A DNA stretch of 11,333 nucleotides. It comes from Actinomycetota bacterium (GTDB lineage: Bacteria; Actinomycetota; Acidimicrobiia; Spongiisociales; UBA11373). How positions within the stretch are numbered: the first letter of the stretch is position 1; the number at the start of each line of letters is the position of its first letter. The position numbers were made by a program, and so were the translations under genes. Positions 1-7,649 of the stretch are shown here, piece after piece. A model generated the notes under the pieces. The model was given only the letters and a program-made list of their open reading frames with translations, searched no databases and was not told where the DNA came from. Where the stretch lies: positions 1 through 11,333 of the forward strand of contig JAUYIV010000053.1 in assembly GCA_030688105.1 (NCBI GenBank), in the 5' to 3' direction.

Positions 1-704
1 GCGGCGAAGGCCGCCACGACGATGCTCCCCGGGATCTCCACCGCGGTGATGTAGTAGGCGGTGGCCACGTCGACGACCAGGCCGTCGATCTGCCGGGCAT
101 CGAGCGCCGACTTGGCGTCGACCGTGGTCTCGTAGACGGCGACGTCGGGATTCGGCTGGATGATCTCCTCGATGTAGTCGAGGCTGGTTGTGCCGATCTG
201 CACCCCGAGCCTGGCCTCCTGCAAGTCGGCCAGTGTCGTCGCTCCGGCGATTCCGTTGTCGGGGAACGCGATCAGGGCCTGGGCATTCGAGTAGTACGGA
301 TCCGAGAAGTCGACGACCTCGTCACGCTCCGGACTGATCGTGTACTGCTGGAGGTTGAAGTCGAAGTTCTTCGGCCCGCTAATGGCTTCGTCGAACCCGG
401 TGCGGACCCACACCACCTGATCGGCGGTGAAGCCCATCTCCTCCGCCAGGGCGTAGACGAGGGCGGACTCGAAGCCGACGCCCGACTCGGGCTCGTCGAA
501 GTTGTCGCCGTCGGGGGTGCCCACCCACGGCGGGAAGGCGGGCTCGCCGGTGGCGACGGTCAGTTGCCCGGCGGTGAACAGATTCAGATCGGCCACGTCA
601 CACGACGCCGCTTGTCCCGAGGTCGTGGTGGTTGCGTCGTCATCGCCGCACGCCACCGCTACGAGCGCCAGGACCAGCAGGACGCTCAGCACTCTCCATC
701 GCAC
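1..704 (-). CDS. ABC transporter substrate-binding lipoprotein, family 3 (amino-acid type), C-terminus outside window
   Basis: Extracellular solute-binding protein that would deliver an amino acid or similar polar solute to an ABC importer at the outer face of the membrane. 234 codons are visible. The N-terminus has one basic patch, a hydrophobic stretch and a lipobox (AVAC, Cys about residue 18) followed by an acidic and Thr-rich linker. The mature part shows family-3 features: GFESALVYALAEEMG, a region ending in QQYTISPERDEVVDFSDPYY, and GVQIGTTSLDYIEE. The GTG start at 704 is preferred because AGGAG (713-717 on the other strand) lies 8 nt upstream; no in-frame ATG is near. It follows the GNAT gene in the same direction after 66 nt, with its own candidate promoter in the gap. 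Permease and ATPase genes would lie beyond the left edge. The substrate cannot be told from the sequence. Confidence in the family is high. Confidence 0.9.
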   Translation of the reverse strand, partial: MRWRVLSVLLVLALVAVACGDDDATTTTSGQAASCDVADLNLFTAGQLTVATGEPAFPPWVGTPDGDNFDEPESGVGFESALVYALAEEMGFTADQVVWVRTGFDEAISGPKNFDFNLQQYTISPERDEVVDFSDPYYSNAQALIAFPDNGIAGATTLADLQEARLGVQIGTTSLDYIEEIIQPNPDVAVYETTVDAKSALDARQIDGLVVDVATAYYITAVEIPGSIVVAAFA

Positions 705-732
705 TTCGTCTGCTCCTGTAAGGGTTCGGGCC

Positions 733-738
733 AGAGTA
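733..738 (-). promoter_or_regulatory. Candidate -10 box of the solute-binding lipoprotein gene
   Basis: The minus strand reads TACTCT here, a match to the actinobacterial TANNNT -10 pattern. It would place the transcript start near 726 and leave a leader of about 21 nt that carries the AGGAG ribosome-binding site. No clear -35 at the right spacing is seen. The same hexamer lies before the ABC-F gene. This is inferred from pattern only. Confidence 0.35.
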
Positions 739-770
739 GCGACGGTCGGTGCCCCCAAGGGATTCAGTGA

Positions 771-1361
771 TCAGGCACCGGGCTCGGGGAGGAACTCGCC
801 ACGCGCCACGGCGCGCAGCGCCTCCTGAACCGGTGTGCCCTCGAAATCGGCGTTCAACTCGACCTCGACTTTGAGGACGCCGTGATCCGCCTTGCGGCTG
901 GCGCCGAGGCGCTCCAGAGGCCGGAGTATCTCCACGTTGTCGCCGAGAACCCAGGCGCGGAAGGTGTGGATCCCGTTGGCGATGGCGCTGGCGGTGAGGA
1001 ACTGCAGCAGGTAGGCCCCGATGCCATTGTGCTGATGGTCGTCGACGACGGCGACGGCCGCCTCGGCAACCTCGGGGTCCTTGGGATCGCGCACGTAGCG
1101 AGCCACTCCCCACCCGTCGGCAGGGTCGTCCGGGTTGACCGCCATCCAGGCGAAGTGGTTGGTGTAGTCGATCTCGGTGAGGTACTTGAGTTCTCGCTCG
1201 TTGAGGCTGGTGACCGGGCGCAGGAATCGGCGGTAGCGCGACTCGGGGGAGAGGCGCGCCAGGCCTCGGGTCAGGGCGTCCTTGTCGTCGGCGCGGATCG
1301 GCCGGATCAGCGCCTTCGATCCGTCGCGGAGCGTGACGATGTGCTCGTTGGGTCCGGTCAC
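771..1361 (-). CDS. GNAT family N-acetyltransferase
   Basis: A 196-residue stand-alone acyl-CoA-dependent N-acetyltransferase, expected in the cytosol. The acetyl-CoA pyrophosphate-binding motif A is visible as DDHQHNGIGAYLL (residues 107-119), fitting the Q/R-x-x-G-x-G/A pattern at Q110-G115. The N-terminal half has LSPESRYRRF (38-47) and an aromatic-rich segment (YTNHFAWMA, 66-74). These resemble the acetyltransferase domain of the actinobacterial Pat/protein-lysine acetyltransferase branch, but no cyclic-nucleotide-binding domain is attached. The start is GTG at 1361; the next residues (TLRDGSKALIRPIR) fit the usual N-terminus. There is no good Shine-Dalgarno sequence, so a leaderless start is possible. 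It is divergent from the tRNA-Leu gene with only 28 nt between them. The substrate is unknown. Confidence 0.85.
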   Translation of the reverse strand: MTGPNEHIVTLRDGSKALIRPIRADDKDALTRGLARLSPESRYRRFLRPVTSLNERELKYLTEIDYTNHFAWMAVNPDDPADGWGVARYVRDPKDPEVAEAAVAVVDDHQHNGIGAYLLQFLTASAIANGIHTFRAWVLGDNVEILRPLERLGASRKADHGVLKVEVELNADFEGTPVQEALRAVARGEFLPEPGA

Positions 1362-1389
1362 GCGGTCAGGCTATATCCTCTGCGCGCTT

Positions 1390-1475
1390 GCCCGGGTGGC
1401 GTAATCGGCAGCCGCGGCGGACTTAAAATCCGCTGTCCCTTCGGGGACGTGGGGGTTCGACTCCCTCCCCGGGCA
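1390..1475 (+). tRNA. tRNA-Leu, anticodon UAA
   Basis: A complete 86-nt class II tRNA folds by hand. The acceptor stem is GCCCGGG (1390-1396) with CCCGGGC (1468-1474). The D stem is GCG/CGC. The anticodon stem is GCGGA (1417-1421) with TCCGC (1429-1433) around loop CTTAAAA, giving anticodon TAA at 1424-1426. The variable arm is long (GTCCC...GGGAC). The T arm is GGGGG-TTCGACT-CCCTC. The discriminator is A1475, as expected for leucine. The CCA end is not encoded (CCC follows). It decodes UUA and UUG; this is the isoacceptor called bldA in Streptomyces. A TATATC-like stretch just upstream, near 1373, could be its -10 box. Confidence 0.96.
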
Positions 1476-1498
1476 CCCTGTTCATTCCCGGGCCGACT

Positions 1499-1517
1499 TC
1501 GCCGCCTGCGGCGGCGA
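1499..1517 (+). terminator. Hairpin downstream of tRNA-Leu, possible terminator
   Basis: TCGCCGCC (1499-1506), loop TGC, then GGCGGCGA (1510-1517): a perfect 8-bp GC-rich stem starting 23 nt after the tRNA. No T-run follows, so it may be a terminator of the U-poor actinobacterial kind or a processing hairpin. Confidence 0.45.
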
Positions 1518-1614
1518 GGCCTCAATAGACCCTCGCTTCGCTGGACGCCTGGCTGACCTCTTCCACCGCTCGTATCGATCGACGGAACTCCGGCTGGAGC
1601 GTCAGAATGCACAG

Positions 1615-1893
1615 ATGGCGAGCAACGGCAAACCGTCGAGAGCGTGGGCGATTGCCCGGTGGCCGGCGGCGATGCTCTACGCGGCCGTTGGGTTCCTGTA
1701 TGCGTTCTCCGGCTTGATCGCCCCTTGGTGGGGCGTGCTCGTGTTGTGGACGATGTGGCTTGCCCTGACCACGTGGGTCGTGGCTTCGTGGCAGCGCCGG
1801 CCGTGGGTGGTGGTGATCTCGCCGGTCGTCGCCTACGCGCTGTGGGGAGCGGTCGTTCTCGTCGGAGATTGGCTCTTCGGCTGGACCGCCTGA
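1615..1893 (+). CDS. Small tryptophan-rich membrane protein, unknown function
   Basis: A 92-residue protein that I do not recognise. It has a short basic N-terminus (residues 1-15) and three hydrophobic segments, about 17-35, 38-58 and 64-86. The loop between the second and third carries QRR (60-62), which suggests that loop and the N-terminus face the cytosol differently or that two segments form a hairpin. Twelve of 92 residues are Trp (11, 16, 38, 39, 45, 48, 54, 59, 64, 77, 86, 90), far above average. The start is ATG 1615; GGAG at 1596-1599 is too far to be a convincing ribosome-binding site. A competing ATG at 1607 is out of frame and soon stops. It is the only gene between the tRNA and the convergent peptidase. 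The membrane-like composition over its whole length supports real coding; function unknown. Confidence 0.65.
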   Translation: MASNGKPSRAWAIARWPAAMLYAAVGFLYAFSGLIAPWWGVLVLWTMWLALTTWVVASWQRRPWVVVISPVVAYALWGAVVLVGDWLFGWTA

Positions 1894-1933
1894 TCGACCG
1901 AGCCACGACCCTGACATTTGCTGGCGCGGCATA

Positions 1934-1956
1934 GGGGTTGTGGTCGACAACGCCCC
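1934..1956. terminator. Weak bidirectional hairpin between convergent genes
   Basis: GGGGTTGT (1934-1941) pairs with ACAAC and then CCCC across a bulged G (1947-1956), around loop GGTCG. It sits in the 155-bp gap between the ends of the small membrane protein gene and the peptidase gene and could end either transcript. There is no T-run, so support is modest. Nothing else was seen in this gap. Confidence 0.3.
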
Positions 1957-2048
1957 ACGACTGCCACGCCCGGATCGTCCCACTTCACCGCGGCACCTCG
2001 GCGACCTGATCGCTTGCGAGACCCTTCCCGGATCTCCGTGAGTTGCTC

Positions 2049-3704
2049 TCAGCCCTTCGACCACTCCTTGACCATTCGGTCCAGCGTGCCCAACGGCACC
2101 AGCCCCGAGCCGATCACCGTGTCGTGGAATCCCTTGATGTCGAAGCGGTCGCCCATGGACTCTTCGGCCTCGCGGCGCATGCGCTGGATCTCGAGGCGGC
2201 CGAGCATGTACGAGCAGGCCTGGCCGGGCATGCCGATGTACCGATCGACCTCACCCTCGATCGTCCCCAGCGACATCGGGGAGTTGGCCTGGAAGTAGTC
2301 GATCGCTTGCTGGCGCGACCAACCCTTGGCATGGAGCCCGGTGTCGATGACGAGGCGGCCCGCCCGCATCGAGTCGGCCGAGAGCATCCCCATCCGTTCG
2401 AGCGCCGACGAGTAGAGCCCCATCTCGTCGGCGAGCCGCTCGCTGTACAGGCCCCAGCCCTCGCCATAGGCGCTGATGAAGGCGTGCTTGCGGAACTCTG
2501 GGATCCCCTCGAGCTCCTGGGCGATCGCCAGCTGAAGGTGGTGCCCGGGGATGCCCTCGTGATAGGCCATCGACTCGATCTCGAACTTCCCCCACCGGGC
2601 GGGGTCGGCGGTGTTCACGAAGAACATTCCGGGCCTCGAGCCATCCGCCGCCGGGCGGAAGTAGAAGGCCGTCGGTCCGCTCGGGGTCTCGGCGACCACG
2701 CAGTCGGCGACGGGGAGGCGGCCGAACCAGTCGCCCATCGCCGCCTTGGCCTTGGCCATCGCCTTCTCCGACGCGGCCACGATCGCCGGCCCGTCGGCGA
2801 AGTGGAGCTCCGGGTCGTCCCGCAGTCGGGAGAAGATCTCCTGGAGGTCGGTGGTGCCGAGCACCTCAGACCCGAGTTCCCGGTATTCGTCGGCGAGTCG
2901 CTCCACCTGGCCGAGCCCGATCTTGTGGATCTCGTCGGGCGTCCTGTCGATGGTGGTGTATCGGTAGAGAGTGCGGGCGTAGGCCGCTTCGCCGTCGGGC
3001 AGCCAGCCGAGCCCCGGCTTGTCGTCGGGTCGCGCCGCCGGGACCACCTCGTCGGCGATCGTGTCGCGCCAGCGTCGGTACGCCGGCCGAAGCACGTCGG
3101 ACACGATCGAGGTCATCTCCTCGCGCCAGGCCGTCTCGCCGTCCCAGCCCTGGGGAGCGCGGAGGGCGAGATGGCGGTCCTCCTCGAGGGGGGTGGCCAA
3201 GAGCTGGTCGATCTGCTCGACCGTCTTGCGCGCCGTCGACGCCATCGGCGTGCGGCCGTGGGCGACTCCCTCGCGTAGGCGGTCCGAGTAGTCGTCGAAC
3301 GTGTCGGCCATCGCCCGGAACTTGGTCGGCATCGCCTGGGCGTGCTCCGGAGCCATCAGCGGGAACTGCGGGATCATCACCGGGAGCATCGCCTGGATGC
3401 CGACGGCGTGGTTGACGGCGAACTCGGCGAGGCGCACCTCATCGACGTCGGCGATGCTCTTGGCGTCGTAGATGAGCACCTCTCGCGTGATCATTTCGTC
3501 GTCGGTGAGTGAGCCCGGGTCGATCGCCTCGGCTTGGGCGACGAATTCGCGGTAGCGGCGGATCGTCGCGTCCTCGGCCTCGCGCGAGGCCTGTTCGACC
3601 TTGTCGTCGAACCGGTGGTCACCGAGCATGAGGGCCTGGGTGGGATTCGTCTCGAGGACGAAGTCCCAGTAGTCGCGGGCGAGTTTGTCGAGCGCTTGGT
3701 TCAT
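2049..3704 (-). CDS. DUF885 family zinc metallopeptidase
   Basis: A 551-residue protein of the DUF885 (PF05960) family, putative zinc-dependent peptidases. It has no signal peptide, so it is likely cytosolic; many relatives are secreted lipoproteins. The catalytic signature is clear near the C-terminal third: AYHEGIPGHHLQLA (residues 380-393) contains the family HExxxHH-type motif HEGIPGHH at 382-389, and YGEGWGLYSE (413-422) supplies the expected downstream glutamate. DTGLHAKGWSRQQA (454-467) is a further conserved block, and the tail VGSGLVPLGTLD-like segment is typical. The length is normal and all key residues are present. The start ATG at 3704 has no Shine-Dalgarno sequence, but a TANNNT box lies exactly 7 nt upstream, implying a leaderless mRNA. 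Natural substrate unknown; peptide turnover is the likely role. It stands alone on the minus strand, separated from the upstream ligase gene by hairpins. Confidence 0.92.
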   Translation of the reverse strand: MNQALDKLARDYWDFVLETNPTQALMLGDHRFDDKVEQASREAEDATIRRYREFVAQAEAIDPGSLTDDEMITREVLIYDAKSIADVDEVRLAEFAVNHAVGIQAMLPVMIPQFPLMAPEHAQAMPTKFRAMADTFDDYSDRLREGVAHGRTPMASTARKTVEQIDQLLATPLEEDRHLALRAPQGWDGETAWREEMTSIVSDVLRPAYRRWRDTIADEVVPAARPDDKPGLGWLPDGEAAYARTLYRYTTIDRTPDEIHKIGLGQVERLADEYRELGSEVLGTTDLQEIFSRLRDDPELHFADGPAIVAASEKAMAKAKAAMGDWFGRLPVADCVVAETPSGPTAFYFRPAADGSRPGMFFVNTADPARWGKFEIESMAYHEGIPGHHLQLAIAQELEGIPEFRKHAFISAYGEGWGLYSERLADEMGLYSSALERMGMLSADSMRAGRLVIDTGLHAKGWSRQQAIDYFQANSPMSLGTIEGEVDRYIGMPGQACSYMLGRLEIQRMRREAEESMGDRFDIKGFHDTVIGSGLVPLGTLDRMVKEWSKG

Positions 3705-3711
3705 GGTGTCG

Positions 3712-3717
3712 ATGGTA
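3712..3717 (-). promoter_or_regulatory. -10 box giving a leaderless DUF885 peptidase transcript
   Basis: The minus strand reads TACCAT, then 7 nt, then ATG (3702-3704). This is the spacing at which the first transcribed base would be the A of the start codon. The lack of any Shine-Dalgarno sequence agrees. No -35 consensus is obvious. Confidence 0.5.
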
Positions 3718-3828
3718 TCGCCGTGTTGCCCGTTGCTGACTGCGTCTCCCCGCGGCTTCCGGGCCCCTGCTCATTCAACAAGTGAGTCTCGCGTCGACGC
3801 GCCCGCTGTCTCCGCGACCCCCTCCGTC

Positions 3829-3872
3829 TCGGCCTTCGGCCGATCCACCTCCCCCGCTGAGGGCGGGGGAGG
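3829..3872 (-). terminator. Tandem hairpins after the acetoacetyl-CoA synthetase gene
   Basis: Just beyond the ligase stop codon the minus strand meets a perfect 10-bp stem, CCTCCCCCGC (3848-3857) with GCGGGGGAGG (3863-3872) and a 5-nt loop. A second stem follows, TCGGCC-TTC-GGCCGA (3829-3843). There is no T-run. Position and stability suggest transcription termination or 3'-end protection, insulating the peptidase gene. Confidence 0.6.
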
Positions 3873-3884
3873 ATGCGCCTGGAC

Positions 3885-5816
<1,932 letters not shown>

Positions 5817-5820
5817 GGGG

Positions 5821-5831
5821 GAAGCCTCGCT
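5821..5831 (-). promoter_or_regulatory. Ribosome-binding leader AGCGAGGCTTC of the ligase gene
   Basis: The minus strand carries AGCGAGGCTTC ending 4 nt before the ATG, with GAGG as the Shine-Dalgarno core. The same 11 nt occur at the same distance before the thioesterase gene (6487-6497), and both are preceded by CCAATTGCCAAT-type repeats. Confidence 0.55.
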
Positions 5832-5843
5832 GTGTCCGGGCCG

Positions 5844-5880
5844 ATTGGCAATTGGTACGTTCCCCGTTACCCGTTTCCCG
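5844..5880. repeat. Short heptamer repeat array upstream of the ligase gene
   Basis: Two copies of an ATTGGCA-like unit (5844-5857) are followed by three TTNCCCG units (5860-5866, 5867-5873, 5874-5880: TTCCCCG, TTACCCG, TTTCCCG). The units match those of the larger arrays at 6507-6616 and 9254-9309. Confidence 0.8.
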
Positions 5881-5940
5881 GCCGACGAGTCCAGGCTCGC
5901 TCGCAGGGTCAGCCGCCCCCCTCCAGCCTCCCGCCTTCGG

Positions 5941-5961
5941 CCCCCGCCCCGCCTCCCGCCC
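5941..5961 (-). other. G-tract cluster with quadruplex-forming pattern
   Basis: The minus strand here reads as G3-N1-G3-N4-G4-N1-G5, which satisfies the usual four-tract quadruplex rule. It lies just after the thioesterase stop codon on the transcribed strand, inside a pyrimidine-rich plus-strand stretch (5911-5961). The gap 5817-5984 otherwise holds only the repeat array and leader. High base composition alone could produce this. Confidence 0.35.
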
Positions 5962-5984
5962 TGGCGGATGCCGGAGGGCCTAGG

Positions 5985-6482
5985 TCAGGAGTCGGTGTTG
6001 CGGAACCGGTCGAACACCTCGAGGAGCTCCTCCCGCTGCGACGCGGGGACGTCATCCATCACCGACTCGGGCGCCTTGACATAGAGGCCCTTGGCCTCGG
6101 CCAGGACCGTCTCCGGGTCCGCTGCGCCGGCGAGCGACGCCGCCACCCGAACCCGGGTCCCGCGGTCGTCCTCGATCCACGCGGTGACCACCAGCGGGGT
6201 GCCGGCGGGGATGATCCCCCGGAACCTCAGCTCCATCGTCGCGGTCAGGTGGGCGGCGTAACGGTGGCGGTACAGGACCCACGCCATCGCCTCGTCGAAG
6301 ACGGTGGCGACGATCCCGCCGTGGATCACCGAGCCCAGCCCGACGTAGTCCTCGCCGAGGGTGACCTCCGACCGCACCCGGCCCGGGCCATCGGAGCGGA
6401 ATCGCAGATGCAGGCCCTTCGGGTGGGTCGGACTGCACGCGAAGCAGTGGAAACTGGCGAGGGTGGGGAGGAGGTCAGGCAT
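5985..6482 (-). CDS. PaaI-like hotdog-fold acyl-CoA thioesterase
   Basis: A 165-residue single-domain hotdog thioesterase that would hydrolyse an acyl-CoA in the cytosol. The PaaI/4HBT active-site block reads SVIHGGIVATVFDEAMAWVL (51-70), with HGG at 54-56 and D63-E64. The beta strands TATMELRFRGIIPAGTPLVV follow. The N-terminal FHCFACSPTHPKGLHLRF (11-28) is a cysteine-containing motif common in one branch of this family. The start is ATG 6482 because GAGG lies 8 nt upstream and the family motif follows closely. The reading frame stays open upstream to 6728 only because heptamer repeats there lack stops, so a 247-residue call would be wrong. It lies upstream of the acetoacetyl-CoA ligase in the same direction, so joint use in acyl-CoA metabolism is plausible but unproved. 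Substrate unknown. Confidence 0.88.
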   Translation of the reverse strand: MPDLLPTLASFHCFACSPTHPKGLHLRFRSDGPGRVRSEVTLGEDYVGLGSVIHGGIVATVFDEAMAWVLYRHRYAAHLTATMELRFRGIIPAGTPLVVTAWIEDDRGTRVRVAASLAGAADPETVLAEAKGLYVKAPESVMDDVPASQREELLEVFDRFRNTDS

Positions 6483-6486
6483 GCGA

Positions 6487-6497
6487 GAAGCCTCGCT
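6487..6497 (-). promoter_or_regulatory. Ribosome-binding leader AGCGAGGCTTC of the thioesterase gene
   Basis: Identical to the 11-nt leader of the ligase gene and likewise 4 nt from the ATG. GAGG serves as the Shine-Dalgarno core, and its presence fixes the thioesterase start at 6482. It overlaps a small hairpin, GCGAG-AAGC-CTCGC (6483-6496). Confidence 0.55.
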
Positions 6498-6506
6498 TGG
6501 CTCGGC

Positions 6507-6534
6507 GCAATTGGCAATTGGCAATTGGCGATTG
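6507..6534. repeat. Tandem heptamer array, 4 x GCAATTG
   Basis: Three exact GCAATTG units and one GCGATTG lie in perfect 7-bp register. The array is about 25 nt upstream of the thioesterase start in the divergent 187-bp gap. Confidence 0.92.
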
Positions 6535-6553
6535 GAGGGAGGTCCATGGTTTT

Positions 6554-6616
6554 CGGGCGACGGGTTGCGGGCGACGGGTTGCGGGTGACGGGCAACGGGC
6601 AACGGGCAACGGGCAA
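6554..6616. repeat. Tandem heptamer array, 9 x CGGGNNN
   Basis: Nine units run in exact 7-bp register: CGGGCGA, CGGGTTG, CGGGCGA, CGGGTTG, CGGGTGA, then CGGGCAA four times. The left part is a doubled 14-mer and the right part is homogeneous. It is separated from the GCAATTG array by 19 nt and lies between the divergent thioesterase and oxidoreductase genes. Confidence 0.95.
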
Positions 6617-6631
6617 CGACCGCCCGGTCAC

Positions 6632-6637
6632 TACCCT
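6632..6637 (+). promoter_or_regulatory. Candidate -10 box of the luciferase-like oxidoreductase gene
   Basis: TACCCT fits TANNNT and lies 14-19 nt before the AAGGGGGG ribosome-binding site (6651-6658). A transcript start near 6644 would give a leader of about 25 nt. No good -35 is visible; the upstream DNA is the heptamer array. Confidence 0.3.
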
Positions 6638-6669
6638 CGCCGGATCCCGCAAGGGGGGCTCGCTTGAAG

Positions 6670-7506
6670 ATGAAACTCGGCCTGATGTTCGCCAACACCC
6701 TGGCCCTGACCCGCGACCAGGTGTTCACCCAGGTGGGCGCAGCCGAGGCGGCGGGGTACGAGTCGCTCTGGACCGTCGAGCACGTCGTGGTGCCGAAGGG
6801 GTACGAGTCGGCCTACCCCTACAGCAGGAGTGGGCGGATGGCCGGGGACGTCGAGGACTTTGCCATCCCCGATCCGTTGGTATGGCTGGCCTTTGCCGCC
6901 GCGGCGTCGTCCACGATCCGCCTGGCCACCGGCGTGATGATCCTTCCGCAGCGCAATCCGGTCGTCCTCGCCAAGGAGGTGGCGACCCTGGACGTGCTCA
7001 GCGGGGGCCGAATGTTGCTCGGCGTCGGCGCCGGATGGCTCGAGGAGGAGTTCCGCGCCATCGGGGTGCCGTTCGCCGACCGGGGCTCCCGGGTGGACGA
7101 GTACATCGGCGCCATGCGGGCCCTCTGGTCCCAGGAGGTCGCCTCGTTCGACGGCGAGTTCGTCTCGTTCAAGGATGTGTACATGCGTCCCCAGCCGGTC
7201 GACGGGACGGTGCCGATCGTGATCGGAGGACACACCAGGCGCGCCGCCCGCCGCGCCGGCGAGTTGGGAGACGGCTTCTATCCGGCCTCGGCTGCGGTCA
7301 CCGAGCTCGCGGAGCTGGTGGCGCTGGCCCGGGAGGCCGCCGATCGCTCCGGCCGCGATCCCAATGCGCTCGAGATCACCATGGCGGCCCGGCCAGACCG
7401 CGAGTCGGTCGAACGGATGGCGGCCGCCGGTGTCGACCGGGTGGTGGTCTCGGCGGCGGTGGGTGAGGAGACCCTGGCGGCCCTGGCGGCGGATGTCATC
7501 GGTTGA
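6670..7506 (+). CDS. LLM class (luciferase-like) oxidoreductase, probably F420-dependent
   Basis: A 278-residue TIM-barrel flavin or F420-dependent oxidoreductase of the bacterial luciferase superfamily, cytosolic. The N-terminal beta strand KLGLMFANT (2-10) is typical of the actinobacterial TIGR03619-like F420 branch. Other blocks are AAGYESLWTVEH (27-38), TGVMILPQRNPVVLAKEVATLD (about 87-108), SGGRMLLGVGAGWLEEEF (111-128) and the cofactor-phosphate-binding region VPIVIGGHTRRAARRAGELG (181-200). ATG 6670 is chosen because it gives the family's usual N-terminus. A TTG at 6664, two codons earlier and 5 nt from AAGGGGGG, is a real alternative. F420 rather than FMN is inferred from family resemblance and presumed actinobacterial origin; no F420 biosynthesis gene is in view. 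Substrate unknown. Confidence 0.9.
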   Translation: MKLGLMFANTLALTRDQVFTQVGAAEAAGYESLWTVEHVVVPKGYESAYPYSRSGRMAGDVEDFAIPDPLVWLAFAAAASSTIRLATGVMILPQRNPVVLAKEVATLDVLSGGRMLLGVGAGWLEEEFRAIGVPFADRGSRVDEYIGAMRALWSQEVASFDGEFVSFKDVYMRPQPVDGTVPIVIGGHTRRAARRAGELGDGFYPASAAVTELAELVALAREAADRSGRDPNALEITMAARPDRESVERMAAAGVDRVVVSAAVGEETLAALAADVIG

Positions 7507-7595
7507 GCGGGTGCGCCATCATCGCCCCACTGAAAACTCGCTCGGCGAGCGCCGATCGGGCGCGATAGGATCGGAGCGGGAAAGGCCGATCCGTG

Positions 7596-7629
7596 TCCGG
7601 TGCCAACCCTGCAACTGGAGGGCGCCGGA
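7596..7629 (+). promoter_or_regulatory. Inverted repeat upstream of the ABC-F gene
   Basis: TCCGGTGCC (7596-7604) and GGCGCCGGA (7621-7629) form a 9-bp stem with one G-T pair around a 16-nt loop. It ends 6 nt before the candidate -10 box, so it could be an operator. If transcription starts instead from TAGGAT at 7566-7571, it would be a leader hairpin of the kind that regulates some ABC-F resistance genes. Confidence 0.35.
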
Positions 7630-7635
7630 CGCAGG

Positions 7636-7641
7636 TACTCT
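7636..7641 (+). promoter_or_regulatory. -10 box giving a leaderless ABC-F transcript
   Basis: TACTCT lies 8 nt before the GTG start at 7650, and no Shine-Dalgarno sequence precedes that start. The transcript would therefore begin at or next to the start codon. Confidence 0.45.
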
Positions 7642-7649
7642 GAGCGTTC

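Noticed and set aside
1468..1496. CCCGGGC occurring at the tRNA 3' end and again at about 1487-1493 as an integration (att) site
   Set aside because: Seven GC-only bases are too short, and no integrase or mobile-element gene is nearby.
1358..2064. Arg-rich open frames on the minus strand opposite the small membrane protein
   Set aside because: Their translations are Arg/Pro/Ser-rich and motif-free; the plus-strand frame has coherent membrane segments.
2043..3278. 411-codon open frame on the plus strand opposite the peptidase
   Set aside because: It is antisense to a convincing DUF885 gene with full catalytic motifs, and its translation is Arg/Val/Gly-rich without motifs, as expected for shadow frames in GC-rich DNA.
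6507..6616. CRISPR array
   Set aside because: The repeats are contiguous 7-bp units without spacers, and there are no cas genes.
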